A stretch of DNA of 54,309 nucleotides from Erythrobacter sp. GTDB taxonomy: Bacteria; Pseudomonadota; Alphaproteobacteria; Sphingomonadales; Sphingomonadaceae. The DNA lies in NCBI GenBank assembly GCA_009993605.1, contig JAACTB010000017.1, positions 1-54,309 of the forward strand, in the 5' to 3' direction. The position numbers and the translations under genes were made by a program. Positions within the stretch are counted from its first letter, which is position 1, and every line of letters starts with the position of its first letter. Shown one piece after another: positions 27,515-36,569 of the stretch. A model generated the notes under the pieces. It saw only the letters and a program-made list of their open reading frames with translations, did no database searches and was not told where the DNA came from.

Positions 27515-28300
27515 ATGGAAATCAGCAGCAACACTCCCGCAGTCGTCACCGGCGGCGCGTCCGGCCTCGGTGAAGCGACGGCACGCGCCATCGCGGCGAA
27601 AGGCGCCAAGGTCGCCATCTTCGACATGAACGAGGAGAAGGGCGAAGCGGTCGCGAAGGACATCGGCGGCGTCTTCTGCAAGGTCAACGTGACCAGCGAA
27701 GAGGATGTCGATGCCGGTTTTGCCAAGGCGCGCGAGGCCCACGGGCAGGAGCGGATCCTGGTCAATTGTGCCGGCATCGGCAATGCGATCAAGACCGCCA
27801 GCCGATCGAAGGAAGACGGCAGCATCAAGCATTTCCCGCTCTCCGCTTTCGAATTCGTGATCCAGGTGAACCTCATCGGCACCTTCCGCTGCATCGCCAA
27901 ATCGGCGGCGGGGATGCTGACGCTCGACCCGCTGTCGGACGATGGGGATCGCGGCGCGATCGTGAACACCGCCTCGGTCGCGGGCGAAGACGGGCAGATG
28001 GGCCAGGCGGCCTATGCCGCGTCGAAGGGTGGGGTGATCGGCATGACGCTCCCCATCGCGCGCGACCTGATGAGCGAGGGGATCCGGGTGAACACGATCC
28101 TGCCGGGCATCTTCAACACCCCGCTGATGAACGCCGCGCCGCCGCAGGTGAAGGAAGCGCTGGCCGCCAGCGTCCCGTTCCCCAAGCGCCTCGGCAATCC
28201 CGAGGAATACGCCAAGCTCGCGCTGACCATGCTCGAATGCGGCTATTTCAACGGCGAGGACGTGCGCCTCGACGGGGCGATCCGCATGGCACCGCGCTGA
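27515..28300 (+). CDS. SDR family dehydrogenase, 3-hydroxyacyl-CoA dehydrogenase type II-like
   Basis: A 261-residue classical short-chain dehydrogenase. The NAD(P)-binding motif TGGASGLG is at residues 12-19, the cofactor-choosing acidic residue is in IFDMNEE (Asp37), NCAGIG is near 84-89, and the catalytic Ser154, Tyr167 and Lys171 lie in NTASVAGEDG and YAASK. Asp37 after the second strand favours NAD+. The GQMGQAAYAASKGGV block and the neighbours (thiolase, crotonase) resemble HSD10-type 3-hydroxyacyl-CoA dehydrogenases. The ATG at 27515 is preceded by GAGAGGA; an ORF extension into the thiolase gene is not used. Confidence 0.93.
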   Translation: MEISSNTPAVVTGGASGLGEATARAIAAKGAKVAIFDMNEEKGEAVAKDIGGVFCKVNVTSEEDVDAGFAKAREAHGQERILVNCAGIGNAIKTASRSKEDGSIKHFPLSAFEFVIQVNLIGTFRCIAKSAAGMLTLDPLSDDGDRGAIVNTASVAGEDGQMGQAAYAASKGGVIGMTLPIARDLMSEGIRVNTILPGIFNTPLMNAAPPQVKEALAASVPFPKRLGNPEEYAKLALTMLECGYFNGEDVRLDGAIRMAPR

Positions 28301-28355
28301 CCTTATCTTCCCCGCCGGGTCCGTCCGGCGGGGGCCCTTCTGAAAGGACCGGACG

Positions 28356-29231
28356 ATGGCCGACTATACCCAGATCAAGCTCGATATCGCCGACGGGATC
28401 GCGACGCTGACGCTGCATCGCCCGGACAAGATGAACGCCTTTACGCGCACGATGATGGACGAGATGATCGACGCCATCGACGTGACGGATGCGGACGACA
28501 CCGTGCGCGCGGTGATCGTTACCGGGCATGGCGACCGGGCATTCTGCGCGGGCGCGGATCTGACGCCCGAAGGATCGAGCGGCAATATCTTCGCGCGCCA
28601 CGATCCGGTCGAGGACCTGTCGGACGAGCGCGTGCGCGACGGGGGCGGGCGGCTGGTCCTGCGCCTGTTCAATTCGCAAAAGCCGCTGATCGGCGCCTGC
28701 AACGGCGTGGCGGTGGGTGTCGGCGCGACGATGCAACTGCCCTTCGACATCCGGCTCGCGAGCGAGACCGCACGCTTCGGTTTCGTCTTCGCCCGGCGCG
28801 GGATCACGCCGGAGGCCTGCTCCAGCTGGTTCCTGCCCCGCCTCGTGGGGATGCAGACCGCGCTCGAATGGTGCATGACCGGGCGGATTTTCTCCGCCCA
28901 GGATGCGCTGGACCATGGGCTCGTCCGCTCTCTCCACGCGCCCGAAGACCTGATGCCTGCCGCGATCGAACTGGCGCGCGAGATCGCGGACAACACCTCA
29001 GCCGTGTCGGTCGCGATGACCCGTGCGATGCTGTGGCACCTTTCCGCCACCGACCACCCGATGATGGCGCACCGGATCGACAGCCGCTCGATCTACCGCC
29101 TCGGCAAGAGCGCGGATTCGAAGGAAGGCGTCGCCAGCTTCCTCGAAAAACGCCCGCCCGACTATCCCGATATGGTCAGCCGGGACATGCCGGACTTCTA
29201 CCCGTGGTGGGACGAGCCCGAATACAGATAG
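28356..29231 (+). CDS. enoyl-CoA hydratase/isomerase (crotonase) family
   Basis: The 291-residue protein is a crotonase-fold enzyme acting on acyl-CoA thioesters. Family landmarks are LHRPDKMNAFTRTMMDEM near 20-38, the first oxyanion block DRAFCAGADL near 62-71, and the second ACNGVAVGVGATMQLPFDIRLAS near 112-134, with the usual FGFVFARRGITPEACSSWFLPRLVG segment. The strand order suggests hydratase activity, but dehydrogenase-linked or isomerase roles cannot be excluded. An AAAGGA ribosome site lies seven bases before the ATG. It is the third gene of the thiolase-SDR-crotonase operon. Confidence 0.93.
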   Translation: MADYTQIKLDIADGIATLTLHRPDKMNAFTRTMMDEMIDAIDVTDADDTVRAVIVTGHGDRAFCAGADLTPEGSSGNIFARHDPVEDLSDERVRDGGGRLVLRLFNSQKPLIGACNGVAVGVGATMQLPFDIRLASETARFGFVFARRGITPEACSSWFLPRLVGMQTALEWCMTGRIFSAQDALDHGLVRSLHAPEDLMPAAIELAREIADNTSAVSVAMTRAMLWHLSATDHPMMAHRIDSRSIYRLGKSADSKEGVASFLEKRPPDYPDMVSRDMPDFYPWWDEPEYR

Positions 29232-29283
29232 TTGCCGATGCAACGGGCTTGCGCTCGCAAGCGCGCGATGTAGGACGCCTGGC

Positions 29284-29754
29284 ATGTCGAAGCATCCCAC
29301 ATCCCAGCGTCTCGCAGATTTCCTGCCCTACCAGCTCTCGATCGCGTCCAACGCCGTGTCGAGCAGGATCGCCGAGCAATATCGCCGCCGCTTCGCGCTC
29401 AAGACCACCGAATGGCGGATCATGGCGGTTCTGGGCGATAGCGGGCCGTTGACGCAGCGTGACCTGTCCCAGATCACGCTGATGGACAAGGTTCCGGTCA
29501 ACCGGGCCTGCAAGACGCTGGAGGATCGCGGGCTCGCCGCGCGCCAGCCGAACGCGGCGGATGGACGTTCGCACCTGCTCGAACTGACGGCGGAGGGGCG
29601 GGCGGTCCATTCGCGGATCATGCCGCTGGCGCTCGACATCGAGCGGGAATTGTTCTCCGCCCTCGACGAGAACGAGCGCGAGCAATTGAAATCCATGCTC
29701 CTGCGCCTGCGCGAAGCGGCAGGCGAGTTCGACGCCGAAGCGCTGGAGGGCTGA
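29284..29754 (+). CDS. MarR family transcriptional regulator
   Basis: A 156-residue winged-helix regulator. The sequence RFALKTTEWRIMAVLGDSGPLTQRDLSQITLMDKVPVNRACKTLEDRGLAARQPNAADGR contains the helix-turn-helix (about 50-85) and the wing, in the standard MarR arrangement, with helical dimerisation ends. It follows the crotonase gene by 52 bases on the same strand and is probably co-transcribed, which makes it a candidate regulator of the acyl-CoA genes, with a CoA thioester or aromatic acid as a plausible effector. No operator could be pinned down. It converges with tadC at a shared hairpin. Confidence 0.93.
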   Translation: MSKHPTSQRLADFLPYQLSIASNAVSSRIAEQYRRRFALKTTEWRIMAVLGDSGPLTQRDLSQITLMDKVPVNRACKTLEDRGLAARQPNAADGRSHLLELTAEGRAVHSRIMPLALDIERELFSALDENEREQLKSMLLRLREAAGEFDAEALEG

Positions 29755-29768
29755 GGCCGCAGCAGCCG

Positions 29769-29798
29769 CCGCAGCCTTCTTCTATTCGAAGGCTGCGG
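29769..29798. terminator. inverted repeat overlapping the tadC 3' end
   Basis: CCGCAGCCTTC (29769-29779) and GAAGGCTGCGG (29788-29798) form a perfect 11-bp stem around TTCTATTC. The right arm codes for the last residues of tadC. No T-run follows, but its place between two converging genes suggests a terminator. Confidence 0.55.
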
Positions 29799-30768
29799 TG
29801 ATCGAACAGGCCGCCGGGCCGAGAATGACGATGAACAGCACCGGCAGAATGAACATGATCAGCGGCACCGTCATGATGGCGGGCAGGCGCGCGGCCTTTT
29901 CTTCCGCGCGCATCATGCGCTCGTTGCGGAATTCCGCCGAGAGCACGCGCAAGGCGCTGGCGAGCGGGGTGCCGTAGCGTTCGGTCTGGACCATGGTGGT
30001 CACCACGCCCTTCACCGCTTCCAGGTTCACGCGGAAAGCGAGATTGTCGAACGCCTTCTTGCGCTCGTTGAGAAAGGACAGTTCGATCGCGGTGAGGGCG
30101 AATTCGTCGCCCAGTTCGGGATAGGCGCGGCCTAGTTCCTTGGCCACGCGGTTGAAGGCGGCATCGACGGTGAGGCCCGCCTCGGCACAGATCACGAGCA
30201 GGTCGAGCGCGTCGGGCAGGCCCTTGCGGATCGCGTCGGTCCGCTTGGTCGCCTTGTTCTTCAGAAAGATTTCCGGGCCCTTATAGGCAAGGAAGATGAC
30301 GAGCGCGAGCGCACCCACGCGCTTCATTTCCCAGTCGGGATAGATCTCGACCATGTAGAGCATCACGAAGGCGAAACCGCCGACGATGATCGGCAGGATG
30401 GCGCGCAGCGCGATCAGGATGACCGCGACTTCGTGGTTGCGATAGCCGGCCCAGGCCAACTTCTGCTGCATTTCGCGCACCTGCGAATCCTGCAGCACCT
30501 TCATGCGACCGAGCTGTTCCTTGACCTTTTCGGTCGTGTCGGACTTGCGCGTCAGGCTCTGGCGTTTCTTGGCGGTCGCGGTGACGACCCCGGCCTTCAG
30601 CTCCTCGCGGCGGGCGTTGAGGGCCTTGACCCGCTTCGCCATCGGATCGCTGATGGTGACCGCGGTATAGATCGCGAACAGGACCGCCACCGCGGCGACG
30701 GCCGCCAGGATCGAGCCGACGACCATGACGTCGACACCCAGAAGCGTAGGTCCAGCAGGGGTTTGCAT
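29782..30768 (-). CDS. tadC: Tad pilus inner-membrane platform protein TadC
   Basis: A 328-residue type II secretion F-domain protein. It has a hydrophobic N terminus (VMVVGSILAAVAAVAVLFAI), two central membrane segments (about 125-175), the cytoplasmic helical F domain with DALDLLVICAEAGLTVDAAFNRVA, and a C-terminal membrane helix (IMTVPLIMFILPVLFIVILGPA). Tad systems use TadB and TadC together as the platform on which the TadA ATPase works. It is the last gene of the leftward operon, 22 bases after tadB. Confidence 0.93.
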   Translation of the reverse strand: MQTPAGPTLLGVDVMVVGSILAAVAAVAVLFAIYTAVTISDPMAKRVKALNARREELKAGVVTATAKKRQSLTRKSDTTEKVKEQLGRMKVLQDSQVREMQQKLAWAGYRNHEVAVILIALRAILPIIVGGFAFVMLYMVEIYPDWEMKRVGALALVIFLAYKGPEIFLKNKATKRTDAIRKGLPDALDLLVICAEAGLTVDAAFNRVAKELGRAYPELGDEFALTAIELSFLNERKKAFDNLAFRVNLEAVKGVVTTMVQTERYGTPLASALRVLSAEFRNERMMRAEEKAARLPAIMTVPLIMFILPVLFIVILGPAACSITAAFE

Positions 30769-30790
30769 GACGTCGTCCCGTTCTGCGCGA

Positions 30791-31762
30791 TTAGATTTCG
30801 AAGCTGACCATCTTGGCCATGATGAAGACGCCGATCGCCATCCAGATCAGCCCGCCCATGCCGATCACGATCAGGGTCTCGTTGATGAAGAAGGTTCCGA
30901 TGTAATCGGGGTTGATCCACCAGATCAGCACGAAGACGATGAAGGGCAGCGATCCGACGATATAGGCCGAAGCCTTGGATTCAGAGCTCATCGCGCGGAT
31001 CTTGAGCTTCATCTGCGCGCGCTTGCGCAGGACCTCGGCGAGGTTGGCGAGCGTTTCGGCAAGGTTGCCACCCGTTTCCCGCTGGATTGCAAGCGTGATG
31101 CAGAAGAAGTTGAATTCGGGAATCCCGAGGCGGTCGGCGGTCTGCTGAAGAGCATCCTCCATCGTCCGCCCGATCTTGATCCGTTCGACGACACCGCGAA
31201 ATTCCTGCCCTACCGGGCCGGGAACTTCCTGTGCGACCACGGACAATGTCTCCGTCACGGGAAGGCCCGAGCGAAGGCCGCGCACGAGCAGGTCGATCGC
31301 GTCGGCGAATTTGGCGTTGAAGGCCGCCGTGCGCTTCTTGATCGCGCGATTGACGATGAAATGCGGTATGCCCGCGCCCATCAACAGGCCGACGCCAAGC
31401 GCCAGCGGCAATGCGCCGGTCCGCAGGAACAGGATCAGCGCGACGACGAGCGTCAACCCGATCGAGGCATAGGTGTATTGGCGCAACGTCCAGCCTTTGC
31501 CCGTCCGGTCGAGCCGGATGGCGAGGGCATCGATGCGCGATGTCGATCCCGCGACCCGGTTCAAGGTCGGTCGCCGCGAGGCGATCGCCTTCTTGAGCTG
31601 CGATTCCACCTTGGTGTTGGTATTTTCGGAATGCCGGAAGCGCAGCTGTTCGAGCCGCCGCTGCGATGCCTTGCTCGGCGAAGGACCGACCAGTGCATAT
31701 GCTGCGACCCCGATCGCCGCCAGCGCGCCGGCGAACAGGGGAACGAGCTGCATCATGTCCAT
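30791..31762 (-). CDS. tadB: Tad pilus inner-membrane platform protein TadB
   Basis: A 323-residue F-domain protein, partner of TadC. It has an N-terminal membrane helix (LVPLFAGALAAIGVAAYALV), a central pair of helices, the F domain beginning DAIDLLVRGLRSGLPVTETLSVVAQEV, then FFCITLAIQRETGGNLAETLANL, and two C-terminal helices. In typical cpa operons the cpaF (tadA) ATPase gene lies directly upstream of tadB. Here only 49 bases separate tadB from cpaE, so the motor gene is absent. Confidence 0.93.
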   Translation of the reverse strand: MDMMQLVPLFAGALAAIGVAAYALVGPSPSKASQRRLEQLRFRHSENTNTKVESQLKKAIASRRPTLNRVAGSTSRIDALAIRLDRTGKGWTLRQYTYASIGLTLVVALILFLRTGALPLALGVGLLMGAGIPHFIVNRAIKKRTAAFNAKFADAIDLLVRGLRSGLPVTETLSVVAQEVPGPVGQEFRGVVERIKIGRTMEDALQQTADRLGIPEFNFFCITLAIQRETGGNLAETLANLAEVLRKRAQMKLKIRAMSSESKASAYIVGSLPFIVFVLIWWINPDYIGTFFINETLIVIGMGGLIWMAIGVFIMAKMVSFEI

Positions 31763-31811
31763 GCGGTGTCTCCGTCTATTCCATTCTTGCCTCTCGCGAG
31801 GCTAACGTCCG

Positions 31812-33098
31812 TCATTCCGCCGTGGCGGGGACGGGCTTCGTCTTCTTGGCGAGCAGCGATTTCAGATCGAAGCTTCCGAGGAGCGATTTCTTCTCCACGG
31901 TCGCGTCCGTTTCGGCCTCGGCTTCCTCGCTCGCTCCGATGATCCGCTCGCCCAGCGACTTGATGACAGCGCTCGTCTTGCTCTGGGCATTGGCTTCGAT
32001 GAAGGCCTGGCCGAGCTTGGCCGCATTGGCCGCGGTCTTCTGGTCGAAGGGAATGCTGAAATCGATCTTGCGCTCGATGGATGCCTCGAAATCGGCCTTG
32101 CTGATCTCGAGCGCGCCGGTCTGCACCTTGTTGGCGACCACGATCGGAATCGCGTGGGGAGCATAGCTCTTCAGCCAGGACAGGATGCGAATGGCATCGC
32201 GGGCCGAAGCCAGAGTCATTTCCACCGTGACGACGACGACGTTCACGTCGCCGAGCAATTGCGGATAGGTGATGAGCATGGATCGCGGCAGGTCGATGAC
32301 CGTCATTTCGAAGGCCTGTCGGAATTCCTCCTCCAACTGGAGGAAGGCCGAGCCATCCGTCATCAAGGGGGCGCTGATCGGCGCTTCGGAGGACAGGATC
32401 GACAGATTGTCGTGCGCCCGGATCATGGCGCGTTCGATGAACAGGCCGTCGATGCGGCTGGGATTGTCGATCGCATCGGTAAGGCCGCGACCCGGTTCGA
32501 GATCGAGCGCCAGAGCGCCTGTCCCGAAATGCACGTCGAGGTCGAGCAGCCCGGTCTGGAGATGCTTCTTCGAGGCGAAATACCAGCTGAGCGAAGTGGC
32601 CAGCGTCGATGCGCCGACCCCGCCGCGCATCCCCACCACGGCGGTCGAGATATGATTGCGGCCCGCGTCGGGATCGTTCGCCTTGGGAGCGCTGAAGACG
32701 GCTTGCGCCTGATTCAGCGCGTCGCGCACCGTGTTGGCGGAGAGCGGCTTCAGAAGATAATCGTAGATTCCGCTCGCCAGCAGGTCACGATAAAGCCGCA
32801 CATCGTTGACCTGCCCCATGGCGATCACGACGGTTCCGGGCTCGCAGACTTCGGCGAGCGAGTTGATGTCGTTGAGCGGATCTCCGCTTTCCGACAGATC
32901 GACCAGCAGGATATTGGGGCTGGCGCTGACCGAGAGAGACTGGATCGCGTTACGCAGACCGCCCTTGTTGCACTTCTCGGGCGCCCAGCCGAGTTCAATC
33001 ACGACCGGACGCAGCGTGTCCAGCGAGGTTTCGTCGCAGACATAGGCGGCGAAGGGAGCGCGATCGCTGGGCGAATTGACTTTCCAGGGTGCGTTCAT
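31812..33098 (-). CDS. cpaE: CpaE/TadZ-type pilus localisation ATPase
   Basis: The 428-residue protein joins an N-terminal receiver-like domain (about 1-130, with VVIAMGQVNDVRLYRDLLASGIYDYLLKP) to a MinD/ParA-like ATPase. The deviant Walker A reads GMRGGVGAST near 155-164, and LLDLDVHFGTGALALDLEP follows as in CpaE. These proteins place the Tad apparatus at the cell pole. A helical, charged C-terminal tail ends in KTKPVPATAE. The ATG at 33098 is three bases from the cpaD stop, so translation is likely coupled. Confidence 0.93.
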   Translation of the reverse strand: MNAPWKVNSPSDRAPFAAYVCDETSLDTLRPVVIELGWAPEKCNKGGLRNAIQSLSVSASPNILLVDLSESGDPLNDINSLAEVCEPGTVVIAMGQVNDVRLYRDLLASGIYDYLLKPLSANTVRDALNQAQAVFSAPKANDPDAGRNHISTAVVGMRGGVGASTLATSLSWYFASKKHLQTGLLDLDVHFGTGALALDLEPGRGLTDAIDNPSRIDGLFIERAMIRAHDNLSILSSEAPISAPLMTDGSAFLQLEEEFRQAFEMTVIDLPRSMLITYPQLLGDVNVVVVTVEMTLASARDAIRILSWLKSYAPHAIPIVVANKVQTGALEISKADFEASIERKIDFSIPFDQKTAANAAKLGQAFIEANAQSKTSAVIKSLGERIIGASEEAEAETDATVEKKSLLGSFDLKSLLAKKTKPVPATAE

Positions 33099-33101
33099 GG
33101 C

Positions 33102-33758
33102 TCAATTCCCTCCGGTGGTGGGGGCGGAGGTCAGGCCTTCGGCCCCCGTCGGTTCGGCTTTGCGATAGGCGTCGATAGCCTTGGTCGATGTGAGCAGCAC
33201 GGTCTCGCCCGTGCCTCGCTTGCCCTGGACCAGGTCTTCGGGATCGGCGATCATGGCGGCCAGATTGCCGTTTGTGGCGCAGCCGTAATTCGGATTGGTG
33301 GCATTCGCATCGTTGGCCTCGGCGGTGTGCGACCAGTCGGGGCAGCCGGGAACCGAAGCGGTCGAGCGGGTCAGAATCACACGAGCCTGGCCGGGCGCGA
33401 GGGCCCCTGCCGTCACCGGCGGCGCTTCGCCGAGCAGAAGGCCATAGCGGCTGGCCAGCGCGGCGACATCCTCGCGCACGCCAAGGGAGGCGGCAGGATC
33501 GTCGATCGCGACTCGGTCGCCATAGCCGAGCTCCATCGTCTCGAACCAGCTGGCAAGACGCCGCTGTTCCGAGATCGGCAAGCCGTCGCCCGTGGTCGCG
33601 ACGTCCAGCGCGAAATTGGTCCGTTCGACGACCGGCTGTTTGACGCTGTAAAGCGAACGATTGTCCGTGTTCATCGTGCCGCCGCAGGCGCCCAAGGCAA
33701 GAGCGATGGTCAGGGCGATCGGCGCGGCGATCAGGCGGGACTGTTTATGGAAAGGCAT
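33102..33758 (-). CDS. cpaD: CpaD-type pilus assembly lipoprotein
   Basis: A 218-residue lipoprotein: hydrophobic signal, then lipobox ALGACGG with Cys25. The mature part has the CpaD family features, with ERTNFALDVATTGDGLPISEQRRLASWFETMELGYGDRVAID early and PDWSHTAEANDANATNPNYGCATNGNLAAMI later. It is thought to help the secretin in the outer membrane. The ATG at 33758 has AGGGGA upstream; a GTG at 33773 that overlaps the secretin stop would add five residues. Confidence 0.92.
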   Translation of the reverse strand: MPFHKQSRLIAAPIALTIALALGACGGTMNTDNRSLYSVKQPVVERTNFALDVATTGDGLPISEQRRLASWFETMELGYGDRVAIDDPAASLGVREDVAALASRYGLLLGEAPPVTAGALAPGQARVILTRSTASVPGCPDWSHTAEANDANATNPNYGCATNGNLAAMIADPEDLVQGKRGTGETVLLTSTKAIDAYRKAEPTGAEGLTSAPTTGGN

Positions 33759-33769
33759 GATCGGTCCCC

Positions 33770-35368
33770 TCACTTGAAGCTGAAGCCGGGCTTGGCGGAA
33801 GCGCTCTTTTCCCGGTTGCGCGGATCGTAGGACTGGGCGAGCACCGGCTCGGCCCCTTCCGTATCGGTCACGACGTTGCGCGAAATGGCGGGATTGGCTG
33901 GCGCGGCAGGCACGGCGGCGGGCCCGGGACGATCGCCGCCGGTCACGCCGTCGCTATCGCGATATTGCAGCAGGCGCTGGCCTTCGGTCGGTTTGAGATA
34001 GCCATCGGTCGGCAGGCGCACGTCCGACGCATTCATCGGCTTCACGAGGTAAGGCGTCACAACGATCACCAGCTCAGTCTCGCCGCGCCGGAATTCGGTC
34101 GAACGGAAGAGATTGCCCAGGATCGGCACATCGCCGAGGCCCGGTGCCTTCTCTATCGCGTTCTGCGAGAAATTCGACAGCAGGCCAGCGATCATGAAGC
34201 TCTGGCCCGAACCCAGTTCGACGGTCGTTTCCGCTCGCCGGGTAATCAGCGCGGGGACGACGAAACCGTTCAGATTGACCGCGCCCTGGCTGGTCAATTC
34301 GGACACTTCCGGGCGCACGCGGATCGAAATCCGTCCATTGGCGAGAACTGTCGGCGTGTAGGCGAGGCTAACGCCGTAATTCTTGTATTCGACGGTGGTC
34401 GTGCCGAGCCCCTGGCTAAGAGGGATCGGAAACTCGCCACCCGCAAGGAATTCGGCGGTCTCTCCCGAAAGCGCGGTGAGGTTCGGCTGCGACAGCGTGA
34501 CGGCGAGATTCTCGGTCTCGGCCAAATCTATGGCCGCGCCGATATCGAGGCCGAGGAAGCGACCGGCGGCGCCCAAAGTCAGCCCGCGCCCGGCCTGTTC
34601 GATGATCGTGCCGGCTCCTTCGAGCTCTTGTCCCGTGGCGAGCGGCGGGTCGCGCCGCTGTCCGTTGATAATTCCGGATGGCTGGATTTGCGAAAATGCT
34701 CCGCGACCCTGGCCGACGCCGAAGCGGAAGCCGTCCGACGTATCGACCGAAGCGAGATTGACGCCCAGCGCACGGACCACGTTGCGGCTGACTTCGGCAA
34801 TGCGGACCTGGAGATTGACCTGCAACGGCGTCGCCATGCGCAGGCGGCTGATGACATTGGTCTTATCGCCCACGAAGGCTTCGACCAGGTTCTGTGCTTC
34901 GGCGGCATCTTCAGGCGCAGCCACGGTGCCGGTCAGCAGCACGGTATTGTTCCCCATCGTGGCGACCGCGATCTTGGCCTCCGGCATGGCGAGGGCGAGC
35001 ATCTGGTCGATGCTTCCGATGTTCGATCCGACGCGCACATTGGCGGACCAGATGATGTCGCCGCGCGAATTGCTGGCGTAGATCGTGGTCTCGCCGCCGC
35101 CGACTCCGAAGACGTAGAGGGCACGCTGGGATTTCAGCTGAACGTCCGCGATCTCGCTATTGGCGACGAAGACGTCGGCCATCGCGCCCGGCACGTTGAT
35201 CAACTCGCCGCGTCCGATCGACAGGACGATGTCCTGCGACGGGCGGACCACCGTCTGGGCGTTCGCGGTCGCGGCCGGGATCGCGGTCAACGGGGCGAGT
35301 GCGAGAGCGCCCATGACGGCCCTCGACGCCATGATCGGCAGCAGTTTCTTGGATATACGCGGTTTCAT
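33770..35368 (-). CDS. cpaC: Tad secretin CpaC (RcpA)
   Basis: The 532-residue outer-membrane channel subunit has a signal peptide (LAPLTAIPAATANA-QTV) and a pilus-type N-terminal domain (DIVLSIGRGELINVPGAMADVFVANSEIADV). A BON-like stretch follows near 130-190 (ILLTGTVAAPEDAAEAQNLVEAFVG reads approximately here). The secretin core has VTLSQPNLTALSGETAEFLAGGEFPIPL and VSLAYTPTVLANGRISIRVRPEVSEL. A Pro/Ala-rich tail follows the core. The ATG at 35368 is used; the frame remains open into cpaB. It assembles as the pore for the pilus. Confidence 0.94.
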   Translation of the reverse strand: MKPRISKKLLPIMASRAVMGALALAPLTAIPAATANAQTVVRPSQDIVLSIGRGELINVPGAMADVFVANSEIADVQLKSQRALYVFGVGGGETTIYASNSRGDIIWSANVRVGSNIGSIDQMLALAMPEAKIAVATMGNNTVLLTGTVAAPEDAAEAQNLVEAFVGDKTNVISRLRMATPLQVNLQVRIAEVSRNVVRALGVNLASVDTSDGFRFGVGQGRGAFSQIQPSGIINGQRRDPPLATGQELEGAGTIIEQAGRGLTLGAAGRFLGLDIGAAIDLAETENLAVTLSQPNLTALSGETAEFLAGGEFPIPLSQGLGTTTVEYKNYGVSLAYTPTVLANGRISIRVRPEVSELTSQGAVNLNGFVVPALITRRAETTVELGSGQSFMIAGLLSNFSQNAIEKAPGLGDVPILGNLFRSTEFRRGETELVIVVTPYLVKPMNASDVRLPTDGYLKPTEGQRLLQYRDSDGVTGGDRPGPAAVPAAPANPAISRNVVTDTEGAEPVLAQSYDPRNREKSASAKPGFSFK

Positions 35369-35421
35369 GGTAGCAAGCCCCCTGATGGCGTCGCCTGAGG
35401 TGTTGATTGCGGTTCGCGCGC

Positions 35422-36480
35422 TCATCGCGAGCCTGCGCCGGACGGAATGGCCGCCCCGTTCTTCGCGATGCCGACCGCATCGGTCTGTTTGCCCCGCATG
35501 ATGCGGATCGTGGGCCCGCTGGGCGCCGCAGCCGGTGCGCCGGCGACCACCGGCTGGACCGGACCGGTCACCCCCATTTGCTGGGGTCCCGAATCACGGG
35601 CGACCTGGGGCGGAATGCTGGAACGCTGGAAGCGCGAGACGTCGCCGCCGGTGGAGAAGGAGCCGACCTTGTCCTCTGGCCGGGCCATGGCGCGGCGCAG
35701 CAGGCGTTCTTCCTGTTCCGGCGTGGCATCGTCGGGGATGGCGATGTCGCCCGAAGCGAGCGCGCTTTCGAGATCGGACTGGTTGTCGGTCAGCGAGCGC
35801 AGCGAGAGGCTGAGCTGGCCGATCGTTTCGGCGACCGCGATCTTTTCCGCCATCTTGGGCGTGACTTCGAGCGTGACCGTGCGCGATTCGCGGACCACGG
35901 TCTTGCCGTTCTCGGTCTCCTGCGAGGTCGACTGGTCGGTGGCGAGCACGCGCAGGTTGCGCATGATCGTTTCCGAGGCCTTGAGCGCCTGGCCTTCGAC
36001 CCCGGTGACTTCCTGCGTCAGCATGATGTCGACCCGGTCGCCGGGGAAGACGAAGCCTGCAACGCCGGTCTGGGCGGATACGGGCACGGTGATGGCGCGC
36101 ATTCCGGGGCTCAGCGCGGCGGCGAGGAAGCCGCGATCGCCGGGGCTGACGAGCGAGCCCTGCGTGACCGGTTCGCCCGCGGTGATCGGGTGGCGCACCA
36201 CCGTTCCGAGGAGTTTGGAGATGTCCGATTCGCCTTCGAGGAAGTAGGCATCGGCCACCATTTCGGCGGGCCAGGACTGGAATCCGATCGATTCGGCGGT
36301 GATAATCGTACCGGCTGGCAACGCACGCTGGGCGACCAGGACTTTCGGTCCGGTCGGCACCACGGGGGCCGCCTCGGCCTGCGGAGCGGCCGCGCCCGCG
36401 AACATGCTGCGCGCCACCATGGCCGTACCGACCGCAATGGCCAGTGCGACGAGCAGCAGAACCAGTTTCTTCCTGTCCAT
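35422..36480 (-). CDS. cpaB: Flp pilus assembly protein CpaB (RcpC)
   Basis: The 352-residue protein has an N-terminal membrane anchor (LVLLLVALAIAVGTAMVARSMF), a SAF domain near 45-110 (VLVAQRALPAGTIITAESIGFQSWP), and the RcpC region AITVPVSAQTGVAGFVFPGDRVDIMLTQEV. The tail is rich in Pro and Gly. It is the periplasmic partner of the secretin. A GTTAACCATT half-site resembling a CtrA box lies about 68-78 bases upstream of the start (36551-36560 on the plus strand), in the 89-base gap after cpaA. Confidence 0.93.
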   Translation of the reverse strand: MDRKKLVLLLVALAIAVGTAMVARSMFAGAAAPQAEAAPVVPTGPKVLVAQRALPAGTIITAESIGFQSWPAEMVADAYFLEGESDISKLLGTVVRHPITAGEPVTQGSLVSPGDRGFLAAALSPGMRAITVPVSAQTGVAGFVFPGDRVDIMLTQEVTGVEGQALKASETIMRNLRVLATDQSTSQETENGKTVVRESRTVTLEVTPKMAEKIAVAETIGQLSLSLRSLTDNQSDLESALASGDIAIPDDATPEQEERLLRRAMARPEDKVGSFSTGGDVSRFQRSSIPPQVARDSGPQQMGVTGPVQPVVAGAPAAAPSGPTIRIMRGKQTDAVGIAKNGAAIPSGAGSR

Positions 36481-36569
36481 GGCTTATCAAGCCCCCTTCG
36501 ATGGCCCGCGCTCGGATGGCGGGCTGGTATGATCGACCGGCCTAGGGCCGAATGGTTAACATCGCGTAT